64,000 nt of DNA from Flectonema sp. DT1601 (Eukaryota; Euglenozoa; Diplonemea; Diplonemida; Diplonemidae): positions 62,001 to 126,000 of the forward strand of contig OZ025824.1 in NCBI GenBank assembly GCA_964019425.1. Direction: 5' to 3'. Position 1 is the stretch's first letter; each line of letters starts with the position of its first letter. Shown piece after piece: positions 42,579 to 52,697 of the stretch. Made by a program: the position numbers and the translations under genes. A model generated the notes under the pieces. The model had not been told where the DNA came from. It searched no databases and saw only the letters and a program-made list of their open reading frames with translations.

Positions 42579-42998
42579 TTAATCCTCTTCGAAGGTAACT
42601 TTGTACTCCGGGAACGACTCTCGTAACTTCTCAGCAGTGAGTTTGTGATCAGCAGGTCCCATGGCTATACTGACTCCGTGGACGTGCATTGTTTTATCAT
42701 CAGGTTGGACAGTTATCCATCCACCTCCTGCCATCCAAGTCCTGCAGTCGTTCTCTTTAAGCTGATCGCATGTTGGTTTAGCCAGACCTTTATGAAAACA
42801 AGATCTGTCACAACTTCCTTTAATCCCATCACCTTCACATCTCTCACATGGACACTGAGTTACTAAATGTTCCATCTTATCGAGACCACCTTCTGTTGCT
42901 TCGACTAAAACATATTTCCAATTACCCTCAAATACATCACATTGTGGAACTGTTTTTATTCGATTTGCTGAAACCAGTCGTCGTAGTGCTCGTGACAT
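42579..42998 (-). CDS. PHPT1: Janus/PHPT1-family phosphohistidine phosphatase-like protein with Cys-rich insertion
   Basis: 139 aa. Family signatures are NWKYVLVEA near the N-terminus, GGGWITVQPDDKTMHVHGVS at 91-110, then MGPADHKLTAEKLRESFPEY. H69 lies 21 residues before the GGG motif, exactly as the catalytic His53 does in human PHPT1, so catalysis on phosphohistidine (or phospholysine) is plausible. Odd feature: residues 49-67 carry CPC-ER-C and, further on, C-DRS-C before H69, in place of the YKWAEYH-type segment. This could bind zinc or form disulfides. The start is set at MSRALRRL; 16 further codons upstream cross a TTTTCCCATTTCAG signal (ending about 43019) and are probably untranslated. 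Confidence 0.85.
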   Translation of the reverse strand: MSRALRRLVSANRIKTVPQCDVFEGNWKYVLVEATEGGLDKMEHLVTQCPCERCEGDGIKGSCDRSCFHKGLAKPTCDQLKENDCRTWMAGGGWITVQPDDKTMHVHGVSIAMGPADHKLTAEKLRESFPEYKVTFEED

Positions 42999-43581
42999 GT
43001 CTTTGAAAGTTCTGAAGACTGAAATGGGAAAAGTCTGAAAATGCAATCAGAAAGTACACTTGTCTTTACTCACTCTCTAGCACAGGTCAGGCAATCATAT
43101 TGTGTTTGTTTATGTGTTATAAAGAATACAATAGAGTTATTTTATTTAGATATTTTAATAAGCTTCTGAACTGAATAACTGCTTTCTGTTTATCAAACGT
43201 CAACTCCTTTGATGGGATGACTTCTGAAGAGAGAAACGAACGAACTACATTCGTAGTTCAGCGTCACTCAATAAGTTAGTTGGAATATATAAAAAAGAAG
43301 AAAGGTACCATCTCCACAAACACAAAGATACTAAAAATAAAAAAATATTTGGCAAGTACTTCAGAAAGCGATAACAAACACATAGCAGCCTTACAGCTGG
43401 TGTAAATAGAGTGAAGCAGCGCTCTCTATGTGGCAAGTACTAACAAGAACTTCAACAGATGAGGCCGATCGAAGGGTAAGGTAAATCATAAAACTCTTTA
43501 CTGTATTGATTATTATCAAATATATAATAAAGAGATATGAAGAAAGTGTACTGAGGTGGTTTATATCTTTTGAGGAATTCT
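42999..43581. other. Gap, no gene recognised
   Basis: About 580 bp, AT-rich. It contains two pyrimidine-AG signals just upstream of the PHPT1-like start (about 43019 and 43034) and the 3' flank of the membrane-protein gene. Confidence 0.6.
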
Positions 43582-45384
43582 TCAGAATTGAAAATCAAAT
43601 ATTGCAACAGGACTCGGTGGCAGATTATTTATATCCATCGAGTTCTTTGGCATTCGAACAACAAGTCTCTTCGCAGGTATCATTGGTGTTCTCTCATCGT
43701 CATCAGAACCGCTGCTGCTGTCTTCACATTCGACTCCTGTCGTTGGGTTTGTTGTCACCTCTTCAGGTGGTGGGCAGTCCAGAACATCTTCGAACTTCAG
43801 TTCATCATTTTGATTTAATTTGTAATGAATTTTGTTCATACGCTGCTGACTTCTTCTCAAGAGCACGCAGACGACAGCAAAGACAAGAAAAACACCACCA
43901 CACGCAGAGATGATGATTATCGAAAGTAGATTCGAACCACCGTCGCTGTCTTTCACTTGTGCGAACGGCTGCTGCGGAATTGTTGTATTTGGAGACGCTG
44001 TTTGTGGAATCTCAGTCGGGGAAGGAACTCGAGTTTCTTTATCAGTTTCTGGTTCCGTTGTTGGAACTGCTGTCGGAACAGTTGTCGGAACGGCTGTCGG
44101 AACAACTGGAACTGCAGTGAAAGCGAACGTAGGAAAGGGTGTTGGCGGAGGGGTCGGAGGTACTCCCACCTGCGGGGCAAACAGCTGCCCCCAAACATCG
44201 AAACCTTCGCGAAAAGTTCCCGTCTGCCAAATAGCAACAATCTTCTGCCCACCTAAAGCCGCCACCGATGGGAATGCCAACCCAGTTTGCGAAACGGTGA
44301 TTGCAAACTCCCCATCGACGTGCGGATTGCCATCAGAAGTGAGTTCGTGAAGAGGAGCGAATGTGATTCCGTGAAGACTGTTGTCGGAGTCTTTCCAAAC
44401 AACTGTGAACCCACCGTCAGACTTCGCAACAAGAGCTGCCGGATTCTCCCCCGACTGGAGTTTTGTTGCGACTGTTGCCGGAGTTGTTCCGCTGTGAGAT
44501 ACCATCACTTGAAACATTCCAATTCCAATCTCCCCTCCATCACTTGAGTACATGTGAACAAATAGTCCACTTTCATTAGTACGAGTGATTACGTATGAAG
44601 AAGAACCGTCTCCATTGAGACCTGCAACTTCGTATTCTCCAGAGCCAGCGACTCTGATCGGTTGATGAACTCTTCTTCCAAAAGAGTCGTATGATATTGT
44701 AAACACTCCTTCAGATCTATCTCTCCAAACGACAACAAAACCTCCCGTTGGCGACGATGAAATAGCTGGGGCAACGTGATACACCGCAGCGTGAGCTCTG
44801 ACTGCAATCGCAAATTCGTCGCCCTTACGAGACCCGTCACGATTGAAGAGCTGGCCGTAAATCCCCTTTTCAAGACCACCGCTACTCTGCCAGATGACAA
44901 CAAACCCATCTGTGATAGAAGTGACTTCAGGATAGAGCTGATTAGATTCAGTGATGGTGTTGATGAGGAATTCGTCTCCAACAGGGACACCACTTTGAGA
45001 AAATAATTGACCAAAAATACCGAATGCGTCACCGTCTTGACCATTGCTGTGCCAGACGATAACAAAACTTCCGTCTGTGAAGACTGCCACAGATGGAAAT
45101 CTTTGATGAGATTGAGTGTACGTATTTACCTGAACTTCATTACTAACTCGAACACCTGAAGCAGAATAAATTTGATAATAAATTCCGTCAGAGCTCCCAT
45201 CTTGCTCATCGTGCCAAACTGCAATGAACCCTCCTCCTGGAAGTGCTGCTAGCGCTGGGTGTTCCTGAGACTGCGACTTGTAGTCGTTAACTTGAAACAC
45301 GTCGCCATCCTTTCCCGTCTGCTCTGTTAGTCGGCAAACCACCAGCAACGGAATCGTTAATAAAATAATTAGCTGCCGCATCAT
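43582..45384 (-). CDS. Type I membrane protein with bacterial-style GxFxVxWxSxxxDGxxxGIxGQ repeats
   Basis: 600 aa. Signal peptide MMRQLIILLTIPLLVVCRL. The ectodomain has at least six to seven imperfect ~45-50-residue repeats, for example GGGFIAVWHDEQDGSSDGIY, GSFVIVWHSNGQDGDAFGIF, then GQLFSQSGVPVGDEFLINT. This pattern is common in RTX-like and adhesin-like bacterial surface proteins and predicts a beta-propeller or solenoid. A Pro/Thr/Val stalk (VPTAVPTTVPTAVPTTEPE) leads to one transmembrane helix at about 486-509 (LLSIIIISACGGVFLVFAVV) and a ~90-residue acidic cytoplasmic tail with Ser/Asp runs (SSSGSDDDERTP). A surface adhesin or receptor is inferred. Start chosen at the first of two Mets before the signal peptide; TTTATCAG lies 12 nt upstream. 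Confidence 0.8.
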   Translation of the reverse strand: MMRQLIILLTIPLLVVCRLTEQTGKDGDVFQVNDYKSQSQEHPALAALPGGGFIAVWHDEQDGSSDGIYYQIYSASGVRVSNEVQVNTYTQSHQRFPSVAVFTDGSFVIVWHSNGQDGDAFGIFGQLFSQSGVPVGDEFLINTITESNQLYPEVTSITDGFVVIWQSSGGLEKGIYGQLFNRDGSRKGDEFAIAVRAHAAVYHVAPAISSSPTGGFVVVWRDRSEGVFTISYDSFGRRVHQPIRVAGSGEYEVAGLNGDGSSSYVITRTNESGLFVHMYSSDGGEIGIGMFQVMVSHSGTTPATVATKLQSGENPAALVAKSDGGFTVVWKDSDNSLHGITFAPLHELTSDGNPHVDGEFAITVSQTGLAFPSVAALGGQKIVAIWQTGTFREGFDVWGQLFAPQVGVPPTPPPTPFPTFAFTAVPVVPTAVPTTVPTAVPTTEPETDKETRVPSPTEIPQTASPNTTIPQQPFAQVKDSDGGSNLLSIIIISACGGVFLVFAVVCVLLRRSQQRMNKIHYKLNQNDELKFEDVLDCPPPEEVTTNPTTGVECEDSSSGSDDDERTPMIPAKRLVVRMPKNSMDINNLPPSPVAIFDFQF

Positions 45385-45806
45385 ATTACGTGAGGCTGAT
45401 AAACTAAAGAAACATTTAGTCACTCTACTCAAGGTAGTCAAAGGGTTCGAACGTGACGAAAAGGGAAACAATAGATTCTACAGTAATAAAGAGGAGAAGG
45501 AATATGAGTACAGTCTATAATAGTGCCAACAAGGTGTTGGTACCGATGTCACGAGTAACTTCTGATGGGAGGAATTCACTTCAATTAAACTCCTCCTTTT
45601 CAAAAGATAATTTGTGTTCGGAAAAAATAAATTAATTCGAAACAACAAAACAGAACGAAATGTCGAATGAACCATCAAAATAATTTTTTATAAAACGAAA
45701 ACCTAAACAAACACAACAATTAAAAAGACACAACGAGAGTGTCGGGGAAGTTGGTATTCCTGCAGACATTGAAAGTGGTTCCGGTGACAGTGGAAACCAC
45801 AAAATA

Positions 45807-48800
45807 CTAAAAACGAGTTCGCTGCGGTGATGTTGGCATCGCACTTCGAATTACTCCAACTTCCCTCTTCAGCCTTCGAGTTGCAGATTCCAGTCTGGCC
45901 AGAGCTGGTGATTGTGGACCTCCCGCAATTGGAGATGACGGAGTGTACCCGACGGAATTATCAGTTGTTCTATTCCGTTGTGGAGATGCTGCCCTATGAG
46001 CTGATGCTTTTAGAATAGTAAGTTCATAAGAAGTTGTGTCAGCTGCTCTGTTTGCGGAGTCTCTGTCAGATTTTAAACGAGACGCCTCCTCTTTGAGAAG
46101 ATTGTTTGCTTTCTGTTCGGATTCAAACATCTGAGTTATTTGATTTAACTCGTCGCGGAGTTTTTGATTCTGACGAGCTGTCATTTCAGTTGTCTGACGA
46201 ACAGACTTTTCGATGTTGGCTTTTTGACGTTCTCGTTCCTCAGCAGCGTATCGAAGACGAGAAAGTTCTGAGAGATTACTTCGATTGCTCTCTTCAAGAG
46301 ACGAGTTGACTGCGAGGAGTTCTGAGAGCTGATCATTTAGTCGATCACTTTCTTTCTTCAAAGTGTGATTGTCTGATGACTTTTGTGTGAATTCTTTTTG
46401 CATCTGTTTGGCCTCAGTAATTGATTTAGTTACCTGCGCCTCAACATGTTTCAGGGCAACCCTCGACTGAGAAAGGTCTCCTTCAGTCTTACGAAGTTCA
46501 TCAGATAATTGTTGTTGTTGTTTTAATGAATCATCAGTTACTCTTCTTATCGATTCTTTACCTTCTTCAGACTTCTGGTCGAGACGTTTCTTTTGGAGTG
46601 AGACCTCCTCTCTCAGGGAGGTGATTTCTCTTTTTGATTCGGCTTCAAGCGCCTCATACTTTGCTTCATTTATTTTTAAAGTGTTTTTGTGAGTGAAAGC
46701 GCTTCTCTTTTGTTCTTGAGAAGCTTCTTGAAGACTTTCAGTAAGTTGTTGGATAGTACGTTCTCGTTTTGTGATGCTACCGCGATGTTCTTCACATTCT
46801 CTAACAAGTTGTGTTTTTAATTTATCTGTTTTATCAGATTGTTCTCTTGTTGATGTTTCTGAGGACTGAAGTAGTTCGCGGAGTTTAGTGACTTCAAGAA
46901 CAGACTTCCTCGCTGTAAAGAGTTCTTCTTGAATTCTGTCCTGAAGTCTTTCTATCTCAGAAGTAGACTCTCGTTGCTGATGTTCTAATTTCTGACGTAA
47001 TTCCTGATTGGTAATAGATTCCTTCTCTGACATCCTTCGATACCTGCAGGCCTCTGTGTGTTCACTCTCTTTCATTGCTTTGTATTCCTCAACAGCTTTT
47101 TCAGAGTCAAGTAATCTATTATTAACATTAATCAACTCCTCTTTTAAGTTACGTTTGTCGAGTTCCAAACGGTCCTTCTGTTGATGGAATTCAGATGATT
47201 TGTTGTCCAACAGTTGCGTTAGTTTTTCAATTTTTGTGGCGTCGTTTTCGAGAGTTGCTCGATCGACACGTCTGTGAGCTTCCAGGTCTCGAGACTTTTG
47301 ATCTAATTCAGCGATTCTGTTGTCTTTCTCACGAGTTAGCTTTTCGATTACTTTATCTTCTTGAGCCTTCAATTCATCATAACGTGATCTCCAACGAGTG
47401 TTCTCATCTCCGTACTCTCTACAAGTTGTCATGAGCTCTTTTTGATCTTTCTCTAGTGATGATATTCTCTGTAGTAGGTCTGTCTCTTTACGGAGGAGGC
47501 GTTGCTGTTCAGCTTCCATTTTATCCACAATCTCGTCTTTTTTATTTTTATATTTTTCACTTTTCTTTTCGCTGTTTTTGACGTCGTTATTCCGTTCTTC
47601 AATCTCCGCTGTGAGTTTATTTACTTTCTCATGGAGCTGATCAATTTCTTTTGATGTTTGAATGGATTTCGTGGCAGCTTTCTCGTTGTCTCCCTGGACA
47701 GCTTCAAGTAAAGCTTTCTTTTCTTCCTGTTCTCGTTCGAACTTTCGTTGAAGCGAACGATTTGATGATTCCAACGCGGTTTGCTGCTTCCGTATCTTCG
47801 ACAACTCGTCCGTCAGATCCGTCGATCGAGAATTCGATTGCGTCAACTGATCCTTCAGAACTCTAACGAGGTTGATGTCTTTTAAATCATTATTTGGTAA
47901 TGAACATCTGAGTTGTTTAGCTGATGACCTGATTACTTCTGATGCTGTTTTCGTATCTTTTCTAACGCGGTCTAAGAATGACTTTAAATACGGAGTCTCA
48001 ATTGAAAGCCCTCCGAGTGGTCCCAAGCATTCCATCGAAATGTTAAGACCGCAGTTGAAATCGTTGGAAGCATCCTCAGAAACAGATTTAATTGAAAACA
48101 TGGTCAGAGGAGGAAGTAGTAGTTCAGCTTCATTCGGATACTGAGATATTCCTTGAAGTTGAACACCCTGACCACCTCGAATATTAAACATTATCGTACC
48201 TGGTTTATCAGAGTTTGGTTTAGAAACAGAGTTCACCGCAGTACCCAACATGTACTCTCGACTAGCACGTTCATCAAAAGATGTCGAAGATGGAGCTGGC
48301 CATGAAAGACTTTCATTCTCATCAAGAGACCTGTGGAAGTCAACAACTGATGAGGGCAAACCACCTCCTCCTAATCCTCGAAATAATCCTTTGTCACTTA
48401 CTTTATCAGTACTCGCCATGGCAGTTATTAAACAAATTGTTTTTATCCATTTCCTAAGAGAGATTTCTGACCACTCTGATTTAGTACCCTGCGGTCCCTG
48501 ATCTCTACAAGTACCGCACACGGCGGAGTAGACAGAACCGTTTCTTTTATCAGCGGCATTCGAAGGACTCCACATCCAATTTGAGAATTCAGATTCGTAA
48601 GCTGAAACTTGATTAGAATCTATCATAGGAACGTCACTGAATCCCATGTCTCTATCTACATCTGATGGTTTCTGTGTGTAAGCACGAAGTACTAACAGTT
48701 CGATCTCAGAATAGACGGAGTACTGTTTTGATATCGTCGAGTCATTCGCTAGAGCAGATGATATTCCACATAAAATACTGGTCGGGTCACCTCCAACAGG

Positions 48801-49292
48801 AACTACTAAATTATCACACAACTCATCAATAATACTTCCTGGCTTACTATCGTAACAATTTATTAACTTTCTTGTGAAATCATTAAGTTCTTGAAGTACT
48901 GGTGTTCTACCACCTCTAGTGATTGAATACTGCTCAGCTCCTTGTTTTACTTTATCAGGGTTCGGTTGTGTGCTCTTAATGGAGACGTTCTTAGCGGCAT
49001 TTCTAGCGATTTCTTCTTTTCTATTTTGATCGATTGTGACTAACTTAGTCATGTACATTTTGTATAAACCTCTTTCTAACACCAATCGGAATTCACCACC
49101 GAACTTCAATTCCCCAATAGTTCCATTCACTATTAGCATCCAACCCTTTTCTGATGAGGGCAGTGATACAGCTCTAACCTTTTCATAATTTAACATTGTA
49201 TCAGATCCAACTGAGATTTTTAGATGTTCTTCTGAATTCTCTTGAAACCACTCATCGAGTGAGCTGCACATCAGTTCTCTGTGGTTCTCCAT
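45807..49292 (-). CDS. ADP-ribosyltransferase (R-S-E type) fused to a long coiled coil
   Basis: 1161 aa. Residues about 190-405 fit the arginine-type mono-ADP-ribosyltransferase fold: the helical lead-in ELLVLRAYTQKPSD; the first-motif Arg in GLFRGLGG (R305); the S-T-S motif in WPAPSSTSFDERA (336-338); and the ExE catalytic pair in QYPNEAELLLPPLTMFSI (E388, E390) after MFNIRGGQGVQLQGIS. With all three motifs intact, transfer of ADP-ribose from NAD+ to arginine is expected. Residues about 470-1100 are continuous coiled coil (Glu/Lys/Arg/Gln-rich heptads), then a Ser/Pro/Arg-rich tail. No signal peptide or membrane segment, so the enzyme is probably intracellular, unlike vertebrate ecto-ARTs. 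The coiled coil may localise it to cytoskeleton or a centrosome-like body. The N-terminal 190 residues are unassigned. Confidence 0.8.
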   Translation of the reverse strand: MENHRELMCSSLDEWFQENSEEHLKISVGSDTMLNYEKVRAVSLPSSEKGWMLIVNGTIGELKFGGEFRLVLERGLYKMYMTKLVTIDQNRKEEIARNAAKNVSIKSTQPNPDKVKQGAEQYSITRGGRTPVLQELNDFTRKLINCYDSKPGSIIDELCDNLVVPVGGDPTSILCGISSALANDSTISKQYSVYSEIELLVLRAYTQKPSDVDRDMGFSDVPMIDSNQVSAYESEFSNWMWSPSNAADKRNGSVYSAVCGTCRDQGPQGTKSEWSEISLRKWIKTICLITAMASTDKVSDKGLFRGLGGGGLPSSVVDFHRSLDENESLSWPAPSSTSFDERASREYMLGTAVNSVSKPNSDKPGTIMFNIRGGQGVQLQGISQYPNEAELLLPPLTMFSIKSVSEDASNDFNCGLNISMECLGPLGGLSIETPYLKSFLDRVRKDTKTASEVIRSSAKQLRCSLPNNDLKDINLVRVLKDQLTQSNSRSTDLTDELSKIRKQQTALESSNRSLQRKFEREQEEKKALLEAVQGDNEKAATKSIQTSKEIDQLHEKVNKLTAEIEERNNDVKNSEKKSEKYKNKKDEIVDKMEAEQQRLLRKETDLLQRISSLEKDQKELMTTCREYGDENTRWRSRYDELKAQEDKVIEKLTREKDNRIAELDQKSRDLEAHRRVDRATLENDATKIEKLTQLLDNKSSEFHQQKDRLELDKRNLKEELINVNNRLLDSEKAVEEYKAMKESEHTEACRYRRMSEKESITNQELRQKLEHQQRESTSEIERLQDRIQEELFTARKSVLEVTKLRELLQSSETSTREQSDKTDKLKTQLVRECEEHRGSITKRERTIQQLTESLQEASQEQKRSAFTHKNTLKINEAKYEALEAESKREITSLREEVSLQKKRLDQKSEEGKESIRRVTDDSLKQQQQLSDELRKTEGDLSQSRVALKHVEAQVTKSITEAKQMQKEFTQKSSDNHTLKKESDRLNDQLSELLAVNSSLEESNRSNLSELSRLRYAAEERERQKANIEKSVRQTTEMTARQNQKLRDELNQITQMFESEQKANNLLKEEASRLKSDRDSANRAADTTSYELTILKASAHRAASPQRNRTTDNSVGYTPSSPIAGGPQSPALARLESATRRLKREVGVIRSAMPTSPQRTRF

Positions 49293-49723
49293 TTTGTTGT
49301 TTTATTTAATCAGAGTAACTTTATTAGTTCATAACTGGTGGTTCACCTTGTGAAAGAAATTATTTTTTTTATTCAAAAAAAAAAAAAAAAAAAAAAAAAA
49401 AATTCAAAACAACAATGAGGAACAGTTTTCTATAAGTAACAAGTCAAAGAAAGTTTTAAAAAAAAAAAAGATTCGTAAAATAATTTTTAATTATCAAAAA
49501 AAAAAAAAATTAAAAAAAACTAATCGGCTGCTTCCCAGAGGGTGCAACATATTACACTCCTCAAGTCTATTCAAACAATAATCTATTTCTATTCGAGGAG
49601 GGTAATTTAATTAGAACATGACAACTGATTGTATCGAAACGGATGACTTAACAAAATAAAAGTGAGAAAACACTAATATCTACTGTCACAGTAAACAGTA
49701 GGAGGTACTAATAAAGAAAGCAG
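49293..49723. other. Gap with long A tracts
   Basis: About 430 bp. A runs at about 49375-49402, 49459-49468 and 49496-49509. No gene recognised. Confidence 0.65.
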
Positions 49724-52408
49724 TTAATCAGCAGTCATTATCTTTGCTCTCATGTGAGGAGTCTTCTTAAGACGGTAGCCATCAATAGTTCCAGAAGGAA
49801 CAAACTTTTCAGACTCCGGTTCATCATCGCTACTGTTCTCAACTCGAGGGGATGGAGTGGGTCTTCGACTCTCTTGAGGAGGATCTGATGCTGTTGGCTC
49901 ACTGACAGACTGAATCTCGTCAGAAGACGTGTCCTCGTCAGCTGCTCCCATCGATGTCACTACAGGCGCTGGTCCTACCGGAGTCGGCATTTGAAAGTCT
50001 GACGGAATGACTCTCTCTCCTCCTTTTATTACTCCGAGTAAGAAGTCAGCGAGGTATTCTTTCTTTGCTTCAGGCATCTCTCCAACTCGACACATGTATT
50101 CCATGTAGTTCTTTGCGAGTCTTCGATGTTTACCTTGGGCTGGTTCCTTACTGAAGGTGGCCTTCAAATGATTTGCAATTCCGTAAAACGCTATTTTCTT
50201 CTCGGTCGTTATCAGATACTTCTTTTCGAATTTGGAGTCAGTTTTAACTTTTCCTTTTTGTTTTATTATTTTGTCGAGGAGCTTCTTCTGAATCATTCCC
50301 GACTTGTTATAAAACTTACACAACTCCATGTGAGCAGCACCAGCTTTCTCTAGTTTGCGACTGTCAGAAGTGAGCGGTCTGTTTTCACAAACGTGTTGAA
50401 GCATTTCCTTGACGTCAATTGCTGGGATGGCAGTACTTGAGAGTCCAGTGAAGGCGTAGCAATCATCATCACGAGTAGCTGATTTCATTAACAGTTCGAG
50501 TTTATTCATACTACCAAGACATGAACTCTCTGATAGCTGAAATATATATCTACCAGCCAGACAGTCAGGAGGCTTTACATCAGATGGCTTCCCACTCGCC
50601 TTCCCAAAGAAACTCTTCGACTTCGCCGGCACTGGACTGTCTTCTCCGCCACCAGACTCGCTTTCTGTTGTTTCACTCTCAGCTGACTTCTTCCTTGCCT
50701 TTGTCTTCACATCTTTCTTAGCGTTACTCTTGCTAGGCTTTGTGTCTGGCTTCTTATCCGACTTGTCAGATTTCGACGCCATTCTCGGAAACAAGCGAGA
50801 CAGCATTCCAGGTTTGCCCTTTTCCGACTTGTTGGGTTTCGGAGCTGACTTTGTAGACGCAGCGGGTGCCGGAGTTGGATCTGAAGCAGGAGAAGGAGGT
50901 TGAGAAGTTTGTGGAATCAAAACTGGTGACTTCTCAGGACGTTGTGGAGCTGATTTAATTAATTGAGATGAGGAATCTGATTGATGAATAGTAATCGGAT
51001 TATTATGTTTTTGATAAGTTGGATTTATCGGAGGTCGAGCAGCTGCAGACGATGGCACAACTTGAGGAGACGTACCTGGTGTCGTAGTTGGAGTTGGTGG
51101 ATGCGAAGGAACTGACGCTGGTGAAGACATCGACTTCGGTTGGATTGGTATCATAGAAGTTGACTTTCTGTTTCGTTGAAGTATTGGACTTGAGATCGGA
51201 ATCTTTGGTCTTAATTTACTTTTATCATAAAATACTTCAGCAGCAGATGGGACAGAGAGAGGAGATGGCTGCGGGTGCACAACTGGAGTTGCAGCCTTTG
51301 CGATATCTTTTATTATATCCTTCGCTTCTTCTTTTAAGTTTGTTATCGCCTGCCGCATTTCAGTTTCCCTTCCCTTCTTGTCCTCTTCCATTAGAGTTCG
51401 TACTTCTGCTAACATCCTGGCCTGTTGATCTCTCATAGAGTTATAGTACTGAGAGATCTCATTGTTAACAAGTTGAAGATGTTGTTGTTGAGATGCTCCC
51501 TGCATGTTTTGATTATGATGAAAGAAAGCATTCTGCATTGCAAGTCTTTCGATAACCTTGTCCTGCTCTCTCTGAATTCTACGAGTCCTACGAGACACAA
51601 ATGAAGAAGAGGAAGAGGAGGCGGAGGATGAGGATCTGTGAGATGAATGCCGCGACTTTCGTCTGTTTCGAGATTTTCTCCCTCGTCTTCGTCGTCTCTT
51701 TTTGTAAGAAGATGAAGAGCTTTCTGTTGAGGTGTCGCTTTCGATTGGAACAGCTGTTGATTTCCTTCCCTTCACTTGATGGTCGTTTTCGTATTCTCGA
51801 CGAATACACTTTTCTAACATCATTTCAATGGCTTCGTTTTCTGGATCGGAACCTGAGTAGTGATCTTGTTTTGAGTTAAGACCTTGTAAACTCTGTAGAA
51901 GGTCAACACTGTTGTCATCTGTTGAGGCAGCCGTTAATATCCATCTTCGTAATTTATTAATGTCGTCTTGCTTTGAAGTGTTTGCTGCGATAGTTGTCTT
52001 TTCAGATAAGAAGTCTTCTCGTTGCATATTGTATACTCTCTCTCGTTCTCTCATTCCATCTACACTGTTGTGTGTGAGAGGAGAGTGGAGTGGTTCATTG
52101 ATATCTTTAGGAAGGAAGTTCTTATTTAAAATTGATTCATAAGTAGGTTTTGATTCTCTTTGTAAAGATCCTCTTTGATTTGAATAATTAAATTGTTGAA
52201 CTGTTAATCGACCAGCTGATGATGTTACAGCTGTTGGTACTGTCGGTATCGGAACACTCTCATCGTCAAGAATTCGACCCTTTCTCGGAGGAGTGAACTC
52301 TCCGCCTCTCATCTTCATTCTAATCATTCCCTCAAGTGAACTAATATCAGCTGGTGGTTGTGAAACCGTAAAGTTAGTCGACTCACTCCATGAATCTAAT
52401 TCCTCCAT
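49724..52408 (-). CDS. Uncharacterised 894-aa protein, disordered Ser/Arg/Pro-rich with a folded C-terminal domain
   Basis: The N-terminal half is low-complexity: a Ser/Arg/Lys block (YKKRRRRRGRKSRNRRKSRH and a poly-Ser run, about 230-275), a predicted coiled coil (about 275-370) and a Pro/Ser/Ala/Thr-rich linker (about 370-600). A more ordered region (about 615-830) begins CLAGRYIFQLSESSCLGSMN and continues with AAHMELCKFYNKSGMIQKKL and NHLKATFSKEPAQGKHRRLA; it is helical and basic and I do not recognise it. An acidic Ser/Glu tail follows. Cytosolic or nuclear by composition, with no signal peptide or transmembrane segment. Any RNA- or cytoskeleton-related role would be guesswork. Confidence 0.75.
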   Translation of the reverse strand: MEELDSWSESTNFTVSQPPADISSLEGMIRMKMRGGEFTPPRKGRILDDESVPIPTVPTAVTSSAGRLTVQQFNYSNQRGSLQRESKPTYESILNKNFLPKDINEPLHSPLTHNSVDGMRERERVYNMQREDFLSEKTTIAANTSKQDDINKLRRWILTAASTDDNSVDLLQSLQGLNSKQDHYSGSDPENEAIEMMLEKCIRREYENDHQVKGRKSTAVPIESDTSTESSSSSYKKRRRRRGRKSRNRRKSRHSSHRSSSSASSSSSSFVSRRTRRIQREQDKVIERLAMQNAFFHHNQNMQGASQQQHLQLVNNEISQYYNSMRDQQARMLAEVRTLMEEDKKGRETEMRQAITNLKEEAKDIIKDIAKAATPVVHPQPSPLSVPSAAEVFYDKSKLRPKIPISSPILQRNRKSTSMIPIQPKSMSSPASVPSHPPTPTTTPGTSPQVVPSSAAARPPINPTYQKHNNPITIHQSDSSSQLIKSAPQRPEKSPVLIPQTSQPPSPASDPTPAPAASTKSAPKPNKSEKGKPGMLSRLFPRMASKSDKSDKKPDTKPSKSNAKKDVKTKARKKSAESETTESESGGGEDSPVPAKSKSFFGKASGKPSDVKPPDCLAGRYIFQLSESSCLGSMNKLELLMKSATRDDDCYAFTGLSSTAIPAIDVKEMLQHVCENRPLTSDSRKLEKAGAAHMELCKFYNKSGMIQKKLLDKIIKQKGKVKTDSKFEKKYLITTEKKIAFYGIANHLKATFSKEPAQGKHRRLAKNYMEYMCRVGEMPEAKKEYLADFLLGVIKGGERVIPSDFQMPTPVGPAPVVTSMGAADEDTSSDEIQSVSEPTASDPPQESRRPTPSPRVENSSDDEPESEKFVPSGTIDGYRLKKTPHMRAKIMTAD

Positions 52409-52697
52409 TCCAACAACAGCAGCAGTTCACTCAACACTTTTCAAGTAATTTAATTCTGATGAAGGAAGTTGTTGTCATGAATTTCTTAGTTCTATTTTTC
52501 GTTTTAAATAAAATTTAAAAAAAGGGAACCTACCAACGACATGTAAAATCTGTGAGAGAAGAACGAATCTCACAAAAGAAATCATCAAAAACAAAACAAA
52601 AGTGATTACGGTACAATATCAATAATCTAAACTGAGCAGAGAGTTGCTGCAATCCGAAGACTAGTTGGGTAATACAAATAGAAATAAATCGGCTCAT

